Positions 8,891 to 17,640 of a DNA stretch of 19,286 nucleotides are shown in pieces. The stretch spans positions 1 through 19,286 of the forward strand of contig FLMG01004347.1 in NCBI GenBank assembly GCA_900088475.1, written 5' to 3'. This DNA comes from Hyphochytrium catenoides. Lineage: Eukaryota; Sar; Hyphochytriomycetes; Hyphochytriales; Hyphochytriaceae. The notes under the pieces were generated by a model. The model did not search any database. It was not told the origin of the DNA and saw nothing but the letters and a program-made list of their open reading frames with translations. The translations under genes were made by a program, and so were the position numbers. Position 1 is the stretch's first letter. Each line of letters opens with the position of its first letter.

Positions 8891-9039
8891 ATGGAGAAGG
8901 GAGTGGATGGGTTGCTTGGTCCAATTTGCGGGTCTGGCAGGTGTTATCTATGGAGGTTTGTGGACAGGGTGGGTAGGTGGCCGGTCAAATCTTACTTTTG
9001 GCCATCTTGTGCTCTTCCTTTCAATGTTCTCTCTCCCTC

Positions 9040-9092
<53 letters not shown>

Positions 9093-9618
9093 GCCTCCTC
9101 TGTCTCTCTGTCCCTCTCTCAGCCCTCTCTCTCTGTCCTCCCTCACTCTCTCTCGCTCCTCTCTCTCTTCCCTCTCTCTCTCTTCTCTCACTCTCTCCTC
9201 TCACTCTCTCTCTCTCTGTCTCCCCTCACCCGATTTCTCTCTCTCGCTCTCTCGCTCTCTCGCTTTCGAGCCTTCTCTCGTCTCTCTGTTGCCTGTCTAG
9301 CTCACTGCTTCTGGTATTGGCACCAAGCGTCAAAGAGGTTGGCTCTGTGACTGTCGCGTCACGACCTCGCTCCTCTCTCTCTCTCTTCCTCCTCCCATCG
9401 GGCCTCTCTGTTATCTGAGCATCTGTTCTCTCTCTCCCTCTCTCTCAGCCTCTCTCTCTCCAGTTACACTTCTCCTCTACCATTAGAAAGGTCAAGTCAC
9501 AGACCAAAGGTAAAAGAAAGAAGAGAGACAAGAGAAGCTTGCTTTTTAAGGCGGCCTACGAAGCCGCGGAGGCGCAGTGGAAGTCTCTGTCGGAGAAAGG
9601 CAGCAACGGAGCTATTCT

Positions 9619-9651
<33 letters not shown>

Positions 9652-9963
9652 AAAAGAGGAAGAGAGAAGAGTCTCTCCTGCTGGAGCCATGTATCTCTTA
9701 CTGAGTGCAGCGATCCTAATCTCCACAGAGAGCTTCCGGTAGGTCTTGTGCCTCAACTCTTTCTTATGGTTCGACCTCGGTCTTTCTCTCTCTCTCCTGT
9801 TCGTCGCTTGTCCCTTCTTCCTTTCTCTCTCTTTCTCTCTTCCTTCGTCCGGATCTGAGCTCCTCCATATATTGCTCGATACTGATGTATGGCTCTCTCT
9901 TTCCCCTCTCTGCTACTCTTACTGTCTCTCTTTCTTCTGGTTTTCTCCATCTCTTACTCTCTG

Positions 9964-10009
<46 letters not shown>

Positions 10010-11175
10010 ACATCTTCCTCTCCAGCTCTCTGTTGGAAGGTCTAATGGCTGAGGGCGCGGCGGTGCTGGCGGATAATTTCTTCAGCATCGCGATCGCCAC
10101 TGTGGGACTCGCCGCCTTCATCGCGTTCTCCCGCTTATTGGAGGGCAGACCCAAGGAGATGGAAGGAAGAGAAGAGGGCGTGGTAAGTTTAGGTCTCCCT
10201 CTCTTCTTTCCTCTTCCTCTCTCTCCTCTCTCTCTCTCTCTCTTTCTTCCTCTCTTCTTTCTCTCTCTCTCTCTCGTGTCAAGCCTTATCAAAACTCTCG
10301 CTATTTTCCTTTCGGGCATCCTTTCGCTCACATTCCACCATACGTTTCTGTCGAACTCTCTCCTAACCTCTTCACCCTCTGTGCTTCTTTCTCTCCTCTG
10401 TCTTCTCTAACATTTTCCACCGCAATTCCGTCTCTCTCTCTCTCTCTCTTTCTCTCCCCTGTAGAGCGCTGCAAGCACGGGCCCTCAGCCTCGGTGGGAG
10501 GTCCTTCGCTTCACAAACTATGGCTTCGTCGTCATCTTTGTGGTGTCCATCACCTACTGTGCCATCAACTATAAGTAAGAGGAAGAGAGAAGAAGAGAGG
10601 AAAAATGGAGAAAGGGAGGGAACGTAAACTTTTTAGAGAGAGGGAGAGAGAGACAGAGAGAGAGAGCATGGAGAAAAGGGACAGGGTATATTTGTAGAGA
10701 GAGAGAAGAGAAAGAGGAGAGAGAGAGAGAGACACCATCATGTACTATCACAGGCTCCCACAAATCCTTTCTTATCGCCCTTCGAGTCTCTGTACTAAAA
10801 TACCTGACTTTCTTTCTTTCTCTTTCTGTCTCTCTCTCTCTCTTTCTTTCTCGCTCTTTCTACACTTTGACTCTTAGACGGGATGCTGAGGGCCAGGCCC
10901 GTTATCTTTATCCGGCGGTGATCTCTGCGTGTCTCTCTTTGGCCTACATCTTTGGCTTCTTTGGTATGTTCTTCGTCTCTGAGGAAGCCTCGAGACAAGC
11001 AGAAGGAATGGCGCTGGACAGCATTTGGTCCCGGCCCAGGAGCCCGCTTCAGAAGCATGTCAGAGGCTGCGAGGCGCCTCTCTCTCAGGTACGGAAGGAG
11101 AAGGGGGCAGACTAAGTGAGAACGGACGGCGGTCTTGATGACAAAGAAGGAGGAGTTAGCAAAAGAAAATAGACA

Positions 11176-11219
<44 letters not shown>

Positions 11220-11350
11220 GAGCCAAAGAGTTACTCTAGAGGATGATCTACTAGCGTGACATTCAAAAAGAAGATACCCCAAGGTAGAGCAGAGTGGAGT
11301 CACAGATGATGATGGAATGCAGCTTGCGAGAGGGCAGAGAGAGAAGGGGG

Positions 11351-11398
<48 letters not shown>

Positions 11399-13436
11399 AC
11401 GGGCACCTAATTACGCATCTGCCGCTCCGTTGCTCCCTTTAGCCTGGGATTAGACCGTCAAAGGATCCTTTGGACAAAGGTTGTGGAATGAGAGACACTC
11501 CGTCAACGTGCTCTTCCGTTCCTTTCTCTTCCGCATCTCTTCCTCTACCGTCGGGTCCTCCCTCTTCCCTCTCTGACGCGGAGTTGGTGGCGCTGGTTCA
11601 ACACGGGAAACTTCCCCTTCACGCGTTAGAGAAGCAGCTGGGAGACTATGAGAGAGCAGTGAGGGTGCGTCGTCAGGGTAAGTTAAGCTGCAAACAAGAG
11701 AGGAAGAGTATAGAAAAGAGAGAGAGAAAGAAAGAGAAGTAACCATCAACGAGTATCCCACCTCTTCCATCTTACTTTGTTCTAGTATCTTCTTACCTTT
11801 CATCCTCAACCGTGTCTCCCTTCACTCTCCTCTCTCTATATACATATACCTATTCTCTCTGTCTAAAGCCTGCTTCTGGCCTCACTGTCTCTCTCTCTCT
11901 CTATTTATACCTATTCTTTCTGTCTAAAGCCCGCTTCTGGTTCCTCACTCTCTCTCATTGATCTTATTAACCTTTCCCTCTCCCTACTTCCCAGTCTTTG
12001 AAGCCACAGCGGGAGTGAGTCTCTCCGGTCTCCCCTATGAAGGTTACTGCTATGATCAAGTCTATGGGGCAAATTGTGAGATCGTCGTGGGGTTCCTCCC
12101 CCTACCTGTGGGTCTGGCGGGCCCTCTCCTCCTCGATGGAGAGCCTGTGTACATCCCTATGGCCACCACGGAAGGCTGTCTGGTTGCCAGCACCAACAGA
12201 GGTTGTAAGGCTCTCTCTCAGGCGGGAGGCGCCGTCTCTCTCGTGTTGAAGGACGGGATGACGCGAGCTCCCTGTGTGCGCTTTCCTTCGGCTGCTAGAG
12301 CTGCCTGTGTGAAGCGCTGGATTGAAGGGGAGGAGAGAGGGAGAGAGGGAGAGAATGGAAGGAGAAGAAACTATGAGAAGATTGTCCAGTCGTTCAACTC
12401 TACGACGAGGTTTGGCCAGATGAAGGAGCTGAAAGTTTTCCAGGCGGGACGAGCGTTGCACTTGCGTTTCGTCTGTCAGACAGGAGATGCGATGGGAATG
12501 AACATGATTTCTAAGGGTGAGCCTTCTCATTCTCCCTCGCTACCACCCGCCTCTCCATCCGCTTTTCTGTCTTTGGCTCTCTTTCTCCCTGGTTCTCTCA
12601 CTCTCTATCTATCTATAGTCTGACCAAGCACTCCGGTGTGAGGTCTGCTGTTTTTATTAGTCTTTCTCGCTTTGCCACATTGCCTCCCGATTCATTCTTC
12701 TCGAACCGCGTATGCCTAAGCTCCTACGACGCTCTCCTCTCGCTGACGCTTTTCTCTGTCTCTCTCTCTCTGCACTCGCACTATAGGCTGCACTGCTGCA
12801 CTAGACTTTCTCTCTCAGATCTTTCCCGACATGGAGATTCTCTCTCTCTCTGGAAACATGTGCACGGACAAGAAGCCTTCTTCACTCAATTGGACGGAAG
12901 GGAGAGGGAAGAGCATAGTCGTGGAAGCCTCTCTCCCTCGTGCTATCGTAGAGAAAGTCCTGAAGACAACGGTTGAGGCCATCGTGGATCTCAATATTCA
13001 AAAGAATCTGATCGGAAGTGCCCTTGCTGGCTCTATTGGCGGGTATAACGCCCATGCCTCCAACATTGTGACGGCCGTCTTCCTCGCATTGGGGCAGGAC
13101 CCAGCGCAGAATGTAGAGAGCAGCAACTGTATGACGCTGATGGAGTCTAGAAATGGAGGAGAAGAGCTGTATGTCTCGGTCACCATGCCCTCTGTAGAAG
13201 TGGGAACTGTGGGTGGAGGTACGTCTCTCCCAGCTCAGAAGTCTCTTCTCTCTCTCCTGGGCGCGGCAGGCGCATCGAAGGTGGGAGAGGAAGCAGGGAC
13301 GAACGCGAGGAAGGTGGCCAGAGTAGTAGGTGCAGCGGTGCTAGCAGGAGAGCTCTCTCTCATGGCGGCGCTGGCCGCTGGGCATCTAGTCAAGAGTCAC
13401 ATGGAACTCAACCGTAAACCAGCAGCCACCACGTAA
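8891..13436 (+). CDS. HMGR: 3-hydroxy-3-methylglutaryl-CoA reductase, class I (HMGR)
   Basis: Reduces HMG-CoA to mevalonate with two NADPH, the committed step of the mevalonate pathway, at the ER membrane. My exon model is 8891–8940, 9487–9738, 10026–10182, 10465–10574, 10878–11088, 11443–11677, 11995–12516 and 12787–13436; all phases join, giving 728 residues. Membrane segments lie at about 119–137, 172–189 and 199–223, followed by a linker and a catalytic domain from about 305 ([11 protein letters not shown]). Catalytic residues are present: Glu398 ([11 protein letters not shown]), Lys541 (CTDKKP), Asp617 (GQDPAQN) and His717 (VKSHM). The cofactor-site motif GDAMGMNM is also intact. Exons 3–8 are secure. 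Exon 1 is uncertain: ATG 8907 spliced at 8968 also fits (732 residues, starting [12 protein letters not shown]). Exon 2 encodes an unusual basic, (Glu-Arg)n-rich N terminus. The tail lacks the AMPK-type serine. Confidence 0.93.
8941..12786 (+). other. Seven HMGR introns, some purine-then-pyrimidine
   Basis: The introns are 8941–9486, 9739–10025, 10183–10464, 10575–10877, 11089–11442, 11678–11994 and 12517–12786. Donors are GTGTTA, GTAGGT, GTAAGT, GTAAGA, GTACGG, GTAAGT and GTGAGC. The first holds a pure (CT) run of about 46 nt (9043–9088). Introns 10575–10877 and 11089–11442 differ by carrying long (GA)n in their 5' part (about 10600–10737; 11177–11221; 11350–11395). The earlier acceptor at about 12618 (CTATAG) is excluded because it reads straight into TGA. 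Confidence 0.75.
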
Positions 13437-13532
13437 GCGATAACACTGGGAAGAGGAGCGAGAGAGAAAGAGAGAGAGAAAAATGGGAGAGACGAGTGGT
13501 ACGAACTGCGGAACGGAACTGAACATTGTCTC

Positions 13533-13538
13533 AATAAA
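13533..13538 (+). terminator. HMGR polyadenylation signal AATAAA
   Basis: A perfect AATAAA lies 97 nt after the HMGR stop codon, in non-repetitive sequence (TCTCAATAAACC). Position and context fit cleavage and polyadenylation shortly downstream. Confidence 0.6.
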
Positions 13539-13539
13539 C

Positions 13540-14340
13540 CAACTTGCATTTTGCCTTTATAAGAAAGAATGCTCTGGCCCCTGGTAGCGCCGCAGCGGTA
13601 TTCCATGGATTTACTTCCCTTCTTCCTGGCCCTATCCTCCTCCCTCTCTGCACCACGACAGACTTCCTTTCTCCCCCGCCACTTCCTCATTTTCTTCTCT
13701 CTCCCTCCTTTCCCCACGGTGGCGCTGCTTTCAGCTTCTCCTCCTCTCTCTTGTCTCACCCTTAGCCCAAACTGCTCCCCTTTTCTTATCGTTCATCTTC
13801 TGCAGAGAATGCAGATTGCCACGTTCATTGAAGAAGAAGTCTTCTCCTGCTTAGGGTGAGAATGCCCCATTTCTTTGAAGCAGTTGCCTTGGAACAAGAG
13901 GGATGTGAAGAGGATGAGAGAGAGAGAGTGAGACCCGCAAGAGAGATGGCGTATCTGTACACACATGAGACGGGTGAAGAGACGCAAACGCCGGAGGAGA
14001 TAATAAGAGACAAGAGAAGGGCGGGCCGGCGAAGCCAAGAGAAGACAGCAGTGAGAGACTCGAGCTTTATCGGCCCAGCTCTGTCCAGCTTTTTAGCGCC
14101 AATATCTCTATCTGTCTTCTCTCTGACCCTAAAGGCTTTTTCCTCTCTCTCTCTCTGGCTCTAAAGGCTCTTCCTCTCTCTCTCTCGCTGTCCCTAAAGG
14201 CTCTTCCTCCTATTCTTGAACCGGCTCTGTCAGCTAGATGCGGCAGGTCTCTTCCTCTTCCATGCTCTAGCTGAAGTTTCTCAGATATCTTCTTAGCCAA
14301 CGGACCCAGAACGTCGACAGACAGAGTAAGTGTACAAGTC
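13540..14340. other. Convergent intergenic region with CTAAAGG tandem repeat
   Basis: This lies between the 3' ends of HMGR (+) and the GH16 gene (−). Pyrimidine-rich sequence runs from about 13610 to 13800. One possible short spliced frame on + is 13809–13855 (MQIATFIEEEVFSCLG, donor GTGAGA) joined after a CTAAAG acceptor to about 14201–14296. No homology is recognised, so I do not call it a gene. Confidence 0.35.
14129..14215. repeat. Three-copy tandem repeat, 32–33 bp unit
   Basis: CTAAAGGCT begins at 14129, 14161 and 14194. Each copy is followed by TTCCTC, and copies 1 and 2 continue into a (CT)n tract. Each unit resembles a 3' splice site (pyrimidine tract followed by an AG). Confidence 0.7.
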
Positions 14341-14346
14341 TTTATT
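14341..14346 (-). terminator. Polyadenylation signal of the GH16 gene
   Basis: TTTATT on the plus strand reads AATAAA on the gene's strand, 97 nt past its stop codon. The spacing is almost the same as for HMGR, which supports both calls. Confidence 0.6.
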
Positions 14347-14443
14347 TGTCTCTTCTATAGTATATAGTAGGTAAGCTAGTGCAAGTGATGAGAGGAGATG
14401 CGGATAAGTAACATGGAAGTTAGAAGCGCGCGTGGTAAGGCCC

Positions 14444-15820
14444 TCATTCAGTTCTCTGCGCAGCGATAGAGATATCCCGATACCGAGCTGTAAACGGGCC
14501 ATTCGCCCACTCTGTCTTTCCTGCCCATCCTCCTTGGTTCTTCCCTCCGTCCCACACAGAGAGATAGAGCATCTGTGAGACAGAGAGGGCGTTCACTCCT
14601 TTCTCTTCCCGGATCAGCGCGCCGTCCACGAACCAGCGGATGGCGCCTTGGTCTGCCTCTATGACGTAGGTATGGAAAGCCTCTCTGGTGTCAAAGCTCA
14701 ACTGATGGACTCTCTCATTCCTTCCCACGCCCTGGATGAAGAAGTTTGTCTGCACTGCTCGAGGATCTCTCCCGAGGAACTCAAAGTCTATCTCATTCTG
14801 CCGTCTAGCGCTGCCCTCCGCCTCCTCGGAGGAGGTGTAGAAGGTGCTGACAATGCCGCTCGTACTTTGACCATTTGCGGCCCTTGCGGCCTGAATTTGG
14901 GCCGAGGCACGCACGCTACCGGCAAGTCGGGCGCGAGTCCGAAGCCTAGCGCCGTCTTGAAGTGGCGCTACCGCCCGGATCTTGAGCTCTCCTCCTCCTG
15001 TCTCAATGTCGTTGCTGCCATAATCCACCGCCAGCTCCTGAGGAATGCCTTGAGAGAGATCCAGGCGTGCAGTGTAGCCGTAGGAAGAGAGAGACGATGC
15101 AGAACTTGGAAGATGAGGAGCAGGAGGAGAAGTTGGCATTGGAGTAGGATACGAGGTAGGAGATGGACTGGCAGCAGGAGAGGAAGGGGCTGGCGAGGGC
15201 GAAGAGGGAGCTGCGGTAGGGCTCGCTGCAGGGGAAGAAGGAGTCGGACGGGAAGAGGAAGAAGGCGAAGCGGCGGAAGAAGAAGGAGCCGGAGAGGCGG
15301 AGGAAGAGGGTGATGAGACACCGTTACCAATATCTGAAAGGTTGGCGGCGTCAGAAGAAGGAGAGAGGGAAGGAGAGAGAGAAGGAGAGAGAGAAGGAGA
15401 GAGAGATGGAGAGAGAGATGGAGGGCCGATGGTCCTCTCTAGCGAGGAAGAGGGAGAAGAGGTGGGAGAGCCTGCAGATGAGTCACTGAGGCCGTTACCT
15501 CTGCCAGGAGACGACGAGGAATCGTCTGAGCTATGGGCTGGTAAGACGGTCACTAAGAGAAGAACAAGCCCTAGGACGGCCAAGAAAGAGAGACCAACAG
15601 CGGAGAGAATGACTGCTTTGCGTTTCCTTCCCTTGGTCTCGCCCTGTGTTGCCTGCCTTTCTTCCCCTTCACCTGGTGCTATTATCGTAGGGCTAACCAC
15701 TTGTTCTCTGTCTTCTTCTTCCTCTTCCTGATCTCTGTTTGGAGGCGGGGAGTGGGCGAAGAAGAGAGGGAGCGAGTACTTGTCCTGTTCTTTCTTGCTG
15801 GAGCTTGCTAGCTGGTCCAT
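14444..15820 (-). CDS. Membrane-anchored GH16 family protein (XTH/CRH-like transglycosylase or glucanase)
   Basis: 458 residues, one exon, ATG at 15818–15820. A cytosolic N terminus of about 68 residues with acidic (EEEEED) and basic (KGRKRK) patches precedes one transmembrane helix (69–93), giving a type II topology. A Ser/Pro/Ala-rich, probably O-glycosylated stalk (about 99–246) includes five SLSP units (135–154). The GH16 domain covers about 248–455. The catalytic motif is EIDFE (Glu343 nucleophile, Asp345, Glu347 acid/base in the family) within NEIDFEFLG, the form typical of plant XTH and fungal CRH enzymes. QTNFF, FHTYVIEAD, IRWFVDG, YLSVWDGG and KTEWANGPF also follow the XTH order. The plant XTH C-terminal extension is absent. 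A role remodelling a cell-wall beta-glucan or related polymer is inferred; donor and acceptor substrates cannot be told. Long open frames on the opposite strand are shadows. Confidence 0.9.
   Translation of the reverse strand: MDQLASSSKKEQDKYSLPLFFAHSPPPNRDQEEEEEDREQVVSPTIIAPGEGEERQATQGETKGRKRKAVILSAVGLSFLAVLGLVLLLVTVLPAHSSDDSSSSPGRGNGLSDSSAGSPTSSPSSSLERTIGPPSLSPSLSPSLSPSLSPSLSPSSDAANLSDIGNGVSSPSSSASPAPSSSAASPSSSSRPTPSSPAASPTAAPSSPSPAPSSPAASPSPTSYPTPMPTSPPAPHLPSSASSLSSYGYTARLDLSQGIPQELAVDYGSNDIETGGGELKIRAVAPLQDGARLRTRARLAGSVRASAQIQAARAANGQSTSGIVSTFYTSSEEAEGSARRQNEIDFEFLGRDPRAVQTNFFIQGVGRNERVHQLSFDTREAFHTYVIEADQGAIRWFVDGALIREEKGVNALSVSQMLYLSVWDGGKNQGGWAGKTEWANGPFTARYRDISIAAQRTE
15355..15421. 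repeat. Coding 12-bp tandem repeat (SLSP units)
   Basis: A roughly 12-bp unit, GAGAGAGAAGGA on the plus strand with GAGAGAGATGGA variants, repeats about five times inside the GH16 gene. On the coding strand it yields the SLSP stalk units. It resembles the surrounding CT/GA microsatellites interrupted every 12 bases, so copy number may vary between strains. Confidence 0.75.
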
Positions 15821-15831
15821 AGATTGTTACA

Positions 15832-15862
<31 letters not shown>

Positions 15863-16119
15863 TCTTCTCCGAGAGGCTGGCGATCGCCTTGCAATCGATA
15901 TGTTGACAGTAAGCTGGAATCTTGGAAAGTGAAGTCCCTTTGCTGCCAAAAACATTTCTGTCCTTTCTCTTTCTTTCTTTTCTCTTCCATCGCCAGTGTC
16001 TGGCGACGCAGGTGTTGCTGCTCGCACTGGTTAGTCCTTGCTTCATAGGTTCACCACCACTTCTCTCGTCTTCTATCTCCCGTTCCTCTGATGAGGCTTC
16101 TTTTTCTTCTCCTTCTTCT

Positions 16120-16169
<50 letters not shown>

Positions 16170-16260
16170 TCTTGTTCTCTTTTTCCTCCTCTCCGTAGAC
16201 TTTTGCGCTGCTATTTTCATCGTGGTCATCCTGTTCTTTGTCTCACCCGTTTGATGTGCA

Positions 16261-16305
<45 letters not shown>

Positions 16306-16700
16306 GCTTCTCTGTTTTCCTCCCTTCGCTGATACAGAGGCAGGCGATGGTGGAACGAGGTCCAGAAGCCTTGGAAATTTCTCTGTGTCCGTTGAGTGAC
16401 CAACTTGCTCTTCCTCTGAATCTCTCCTCTCTCTTCTCTCTCTTTCTTTGTCCTTCTTTTTCTGGGTATCTGCGTATCGAGGTAATCGCAAGGGTCAGTC
16501 GATTATTTCTCCCTCTCGTTGTGACCGCCTCACTTCCTCTCTGACCTCTCTCTCTCTCTTCTGGTTTCTTTGCGTCTCTCTCTCTCTTTCTCGTCTTTGG
16601 TGTCTCTCTTCTCTGTGTTTACCTCACTGTCTGTATCTCTTTCTCTCTCTTCCTTTGTGTCGCTCTGTTTGTGTCCTCTCTTTTGTGTCTCTCTCTCCCT

Positions 16701-16756
<56 letters not shown>

Positions 16757-16980
16757 CCTCTCAAGTCCAAATCTATCTCTTGCTCTTTGTCCCTTCAGAT
16801 TTTCTTGAAAAGTCCACGCTGCACGATTCCCTTGCGCCGACCTCCATCACTGTGTCTCCCTTTCCATATAAAATATCTCTTCCCCGCCCGTCTATATCTC
16901 TCAACCTTACAAGCTGTCTAATTGCTTCTCAAAGCTCACTCTGTATTCTGTCAGTCTCACTCTGTCTACCGGAATCTATA
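15821..16980. other. CT-rich spacer upstream of the GH16 gene
   Basis: Contains (GA)n at about 15833–15862 and long (CT)n at about 16122–16159, 16259–16301 and 16705–16754 (plus strand). Non-repetitive islands occur at about 15880–16080, 16310–16420 and 16795–16980. In the second, a plus frame reads QAMVERGPEALEISLCPLSD after a possible CAG acceptor (about 16337). In the third, a frame after CTTCAG reads DFLEKSTLHDSLAPTSIT. Either could be an exon of an unrecognised gene; I cannot join them in phase with confidence. The GH16 promoter should lie next to 15821. Confidence 0.4.
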
Positions 16981-17640
16981 TTCGGCTAACAACAACGACG
17001 AACGCACCTACGCCTCGAATGTTCTATGAATTTCTATGAGGTATGGTGGGTGGCACGACCGGCTACACCCAGCTGTACAGAGCTCTACAATGAAACTATG
17101 ACGTCCTTAACTTCAAACAGCGCGGCCTAGAAAATCTGCCCCAGAGTTCTATTTCTTAGACGTTGTCCTACACTCAAGAACGTCTAAATGGGCATTGGAG
17201 AATATTATCAGAAAGGACATGCCTCTTAGATAATAGCTCCTTTACTCCTACCCGTCATCACGCGCAGGTATCATATATAGGGTAAATAGCGGATCTCAAG
17301 AATGCCCTTTCGATCTTTTCCTGCACCTTAGCAACCACCACGGCTCTGGAGATTTTGGACTTTGAGTATCTTGCTGGTCTTTGACCCAAGAGTGTCCACC
17401 AGCACTTGTAGCCTATAGAAATTCTATAAAGCCAAACCAACAACGGAATAGCCGCGTCATTCTAGGCTCACAAACCTACTGTAATGCAAATTCGGTAGAA
17501 CCATGATCAACTCTCGGTCTTACGGATAATTAAGAGGTGGCAAGACAAGGCTACAACTTATTAATTTCGTTCGGTTTCGGACCTCGTTTTGGCTGGCGAG
17601 ATCTCCAAACCTTGCTTTTGCTGGATCTCGTTGGGGTTCT
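16981..17640. other. AT-richer stretch without a recognisable gene
   Basis: The CT microsatellites stop here. I see small inverted repeats: 17156–17164 with 17179–17187 (TTAGACGTT/AACGTCTAA), and an imperfect 20-bp pair at 17022–17041 and 17412–17430. The only frame of note is a 61-codon minus-strand ORF (17258–17443), which I do not recognise. No tRNA or rRNA signature was seen. Confidence 0.45.

Noticed and set aside
8882-9418. Long Ser/Leu-rich ORFs over the CT tract (and similar ones at 9746–10410, 15922–16989)
   Set aside because: CTCTCT translates as Ser-Leu in every frame, so open length carries no information; the 9–10 kb ones lie in HMGR introns.
12618-12786. Earlier acceptor for the last HMGR exon
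   Set aside because: Joining there gives GTC-TGA, an immediate stop; the acceptor at 12786 yields the expected [11 protein letters not shown].
14648-15313. 221-codon plus-strand ORF opposite the GH16 gene
   Set aside because: Arg/Gly-rich mirror of the Ser/Pro stalk and GH16 domain; the minus strand has recognisable motifs.
15693-16403. 236-codon minus ORF rich in Arg-Glu
   Set aside because: Its length comes from (GA)n on that strand and it overlaps the GH16 start in another frame.
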